Both the position numbers and the translations under genes were made by a program. Source: Bacteroidota bacterium (GTDB taxonomy: Bacteria; Bacteroidota; Bacteroidia; Chitinophagales; Saprospiraceae). Taken from it: a stretch of DNA of 55,795 nt. The DNA lies in NCBI GenBank assembly GCA_029567325.1, contig JAKQLF010000365.1, positions 1 to 55,795 on the forward strand. The letters are read 5' to 3'. Positions 54,756 through 55,795 of the stretch are shown in pieces (within the stretch, counting starts at the first letter, position 1; every line of letters starts with the position of its first letter). The notes below the pieces were generated by a model. The model was given only the letters and a program-made list of their open reading frames with translations, made no database searches and was not told the origin of the DNA.

Positions 54756-55634
54756 ATGAAATTAATAGAACTCATTGGAAATACTCCTTTGGTAGAAATA
54801 CAATACCTCAACTCCAACCCTAATGTAAAAGTTTATGGTAAATTGGAGGGTAATAATCCGGGCGGTAGTGTAAAGGACAGGGCAGCATATGGTATGATCA
54901 GTGAAGCACTTAATCGTGGGGACATAAAAAAAGGTGATAAATTGGTAGAGGCTACAAGTGGCAATACCGGAATCGCTTTGGCAATGATTGCGCAATTGAT
55001 GGGCATTGATATGACCTTGATCATGCCAGCCAATTCTACCAAAGAAAGAGTGCTCACCATGGAAGCATTTGGCGCTACGGTCATCCTTACCGATGCAGAA
55101 AAAGGGATAGAATTTTCCAGAGATTTTGCTGACGGAATGGTTGAAAAGGAAGGGTATATCATGCTCAATCAGTTTGGAAATCCAGATAATTATGGTATGC
55201 ATTACCGCACTACTGGTCCCGAAATTTGGAGAGATACTGCAGGGGAAGTTACACACTTTGTCTCTTCAATGGGAACAACAGGCACCATTATGGGCGTGTC
55301 AAGATATTTAAAAGAGCAGAATCCCGAAGTGCAAATAATTGGAGTGCAGCCAACGGATGGTTCAAGTATTCCTGGGATCAGAAGATGGTCACCAGAATTT
55401 TTGCCCAAAATCTATGAGCCTTCAAGAGTGGATAGAATCATTGATGTCAACCAAGAAGAAGCGATAACCATGACTAGAAGGCTGGTCAAAGAAGAAGGTG
55501 TCTTTGCTGGAATGAGCAGTGGTGGAGCCATGCACGCCGCTATAAAATTGGCAAATGAAATCGAAAGTGGAGTGATTGTTTCTATCGTCTGTGATCGGGG
55601 TGATAGATATTTGAGCTCAGATCTTTTTGGTTGA
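54756..55634 (+). CDS. cysM: Cysteine synthase (CysM type)
   Basis: PLP enzyme making cysteine from O-acetylserine and sulfide. The 292-residue protein carries the PLP lysine at Lys40 (NPGGSVKDRAA), the substrate loop EATSGNTGIALA and the phosphate-binding GTTGTIMG. The GSVKDR context and short length favour CysM over CysK. It is co-transcribed with the acetyltransferase gene 19 bp upstream. Confidence 0.93.
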   Translation: MKLIELIGNTPLVEIQYLNSNPNVKVYGKLEGNNPGGSVKDRAAYGMISEALNRGDIKKGDKLVEATSGNTGIALAMIAQLMGIDMTLIMPANSTKERVLTMEAFGATVILTDAEKGIEFSRDFADGMVEKEGYIMLNQFGNPDNYGMHYRTTGPEIWRDTAGEVTHFVSSMGTTGTIMGVSRYLKEQNPEVQIIGVQPTDGSSIPGIRRWSPEFLPKIYEPSRVDRIIDVNQEEAITMTRRLVKEEGVFAGMSSGGAMHAAIKLANEIESGVIVSIVCDRGDRYLSSDLFG

Positions 55635-55795
55635 TTGCCCAGCACAATTCAATTAGGGATAGTTCATTAAAGTGTGTCTGAGTTAAAAAATATTTCATTG
55701 AACAGCCAGGATAGAGTTCGGATGCTTCAACTTGTAAACGCCAATCATTCTTTGTGTAGAATCTGTCAAGGCTGGCGACGCAGGAGCCATTCATT
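55635..55795. other. Window end with no assigned gene
   Basis: The last 161 bp hold no supported gene. A minus-strand open frame runs off the window edge (MNGSCVASLDRFYTKNDW) but overlaps cysM and has no recognisable domain. The GGCTGGCGACGCAGGAGCC segment is more GC-rich than the surroundings and may be the edge of a repeat or mobile element outside the window. Confidence 0.4.

Noticed and set aside
55582-55794. Partial minus-strand gene at the right edge
   Set aside because: It overlaps cysM, carries no domain, and its start lies at the window edge, so it cannot be supported.

Overview
The window looks like a chromosomal piece of an AT-rich Bacteroidota, most likely of the Saprospiria/Chitinophagia type. 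Support for this comes from the fused MurF-alanine racemase, an ABC permease fused to an M1-type peptidase, a LytS/LytTR pair, many SPII lipoproteins, few clear Shine-Dalgarno sites, and TAnnTTTG-like promoter boxes. Genus cannot be read from the sequence alone. No rRNA, tRNA, CRISPR array or transposase was seen.

Positions 1-17200 hold a large catabolic island, almost entirely on the minus strand, with an AraC-type regulator at its upstream end. Read in the direction of transcription it encodes a crotonase, a feruloyl/coumaroyl-CoA synthetase, a 3-hydroxyacyl-CoA dehydrogenase of the SDR family, and a CouO-like amidohydrolase. Together these look like a beta-oxidative deacetylation route for p-hydroxycinnamates. 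Next come a PhzS-like flavin monooxygenase, a DUF3237 protein, an aromatic-acid MFS transporter and a MetE-like zinc protein. The island ends with PcaH, PcaG, PcaB, a fused PcaD-PcaC, PobA and a fused 3-oxoadipate CoA-transferase. Thus p-coumarate to 4-hydroxybenzoate to protocatechuate to 3-oxoadipyl-CoA is almost complete; the thiolase PcaF is not in view.

Positions 17400-26300 hold mixed housekeeping and accessory genes: a YdfG-like SDR, a TlpA-like lipoprotein, coiled-coil membrane-associated proteins, an aldo/keto reductase, a cupredoxin, a YjbR protein, and a CHRD protein with an IPTL-CTERM sorting tag. Positions 26500-32400 hold an ABC exporter/peptidase pair divergent from a LytS/LytTR two-component pair. 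Positions 32700-44900 hold a glycosidase-like lipoprotein, an unknown lipoprotein, a PhoB/PhoR-like pair, an MFS transporter, a NamZ-like exo-muramidase, a PIN protein, a di-heme peroxidase with its MbnP-like partner, and a DnaQ-like exonuclease. Positions 45991-55634 hold MurF-Alr, ClpB, glucose-6-phosphate isomerase, serine acetyltransferase and cysteine synthase.

The most unusual signal is not a conventional gene set. Two S23/four-helix-bundle genes (14763-15131 and 45312-45683) are each bracketed by arrays of a short degenerate word whose reverse complement forms the array on the other side. The word and period differ between loci: heptads like GATTTAC at the first, 11-nt CAATGGGAATT against 9-10-nt TTGAACTCCA at the second. 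Other short-word tracts without an S23 gene lie within a few bases of stop codons at about 17.4, 22.9, 32.7 and 38.4 kb, and a multi-hairpin REP-like element is present twice. This resembles a family of structured, possibly mobile or RNA-level elements with S23 proteins as partners.
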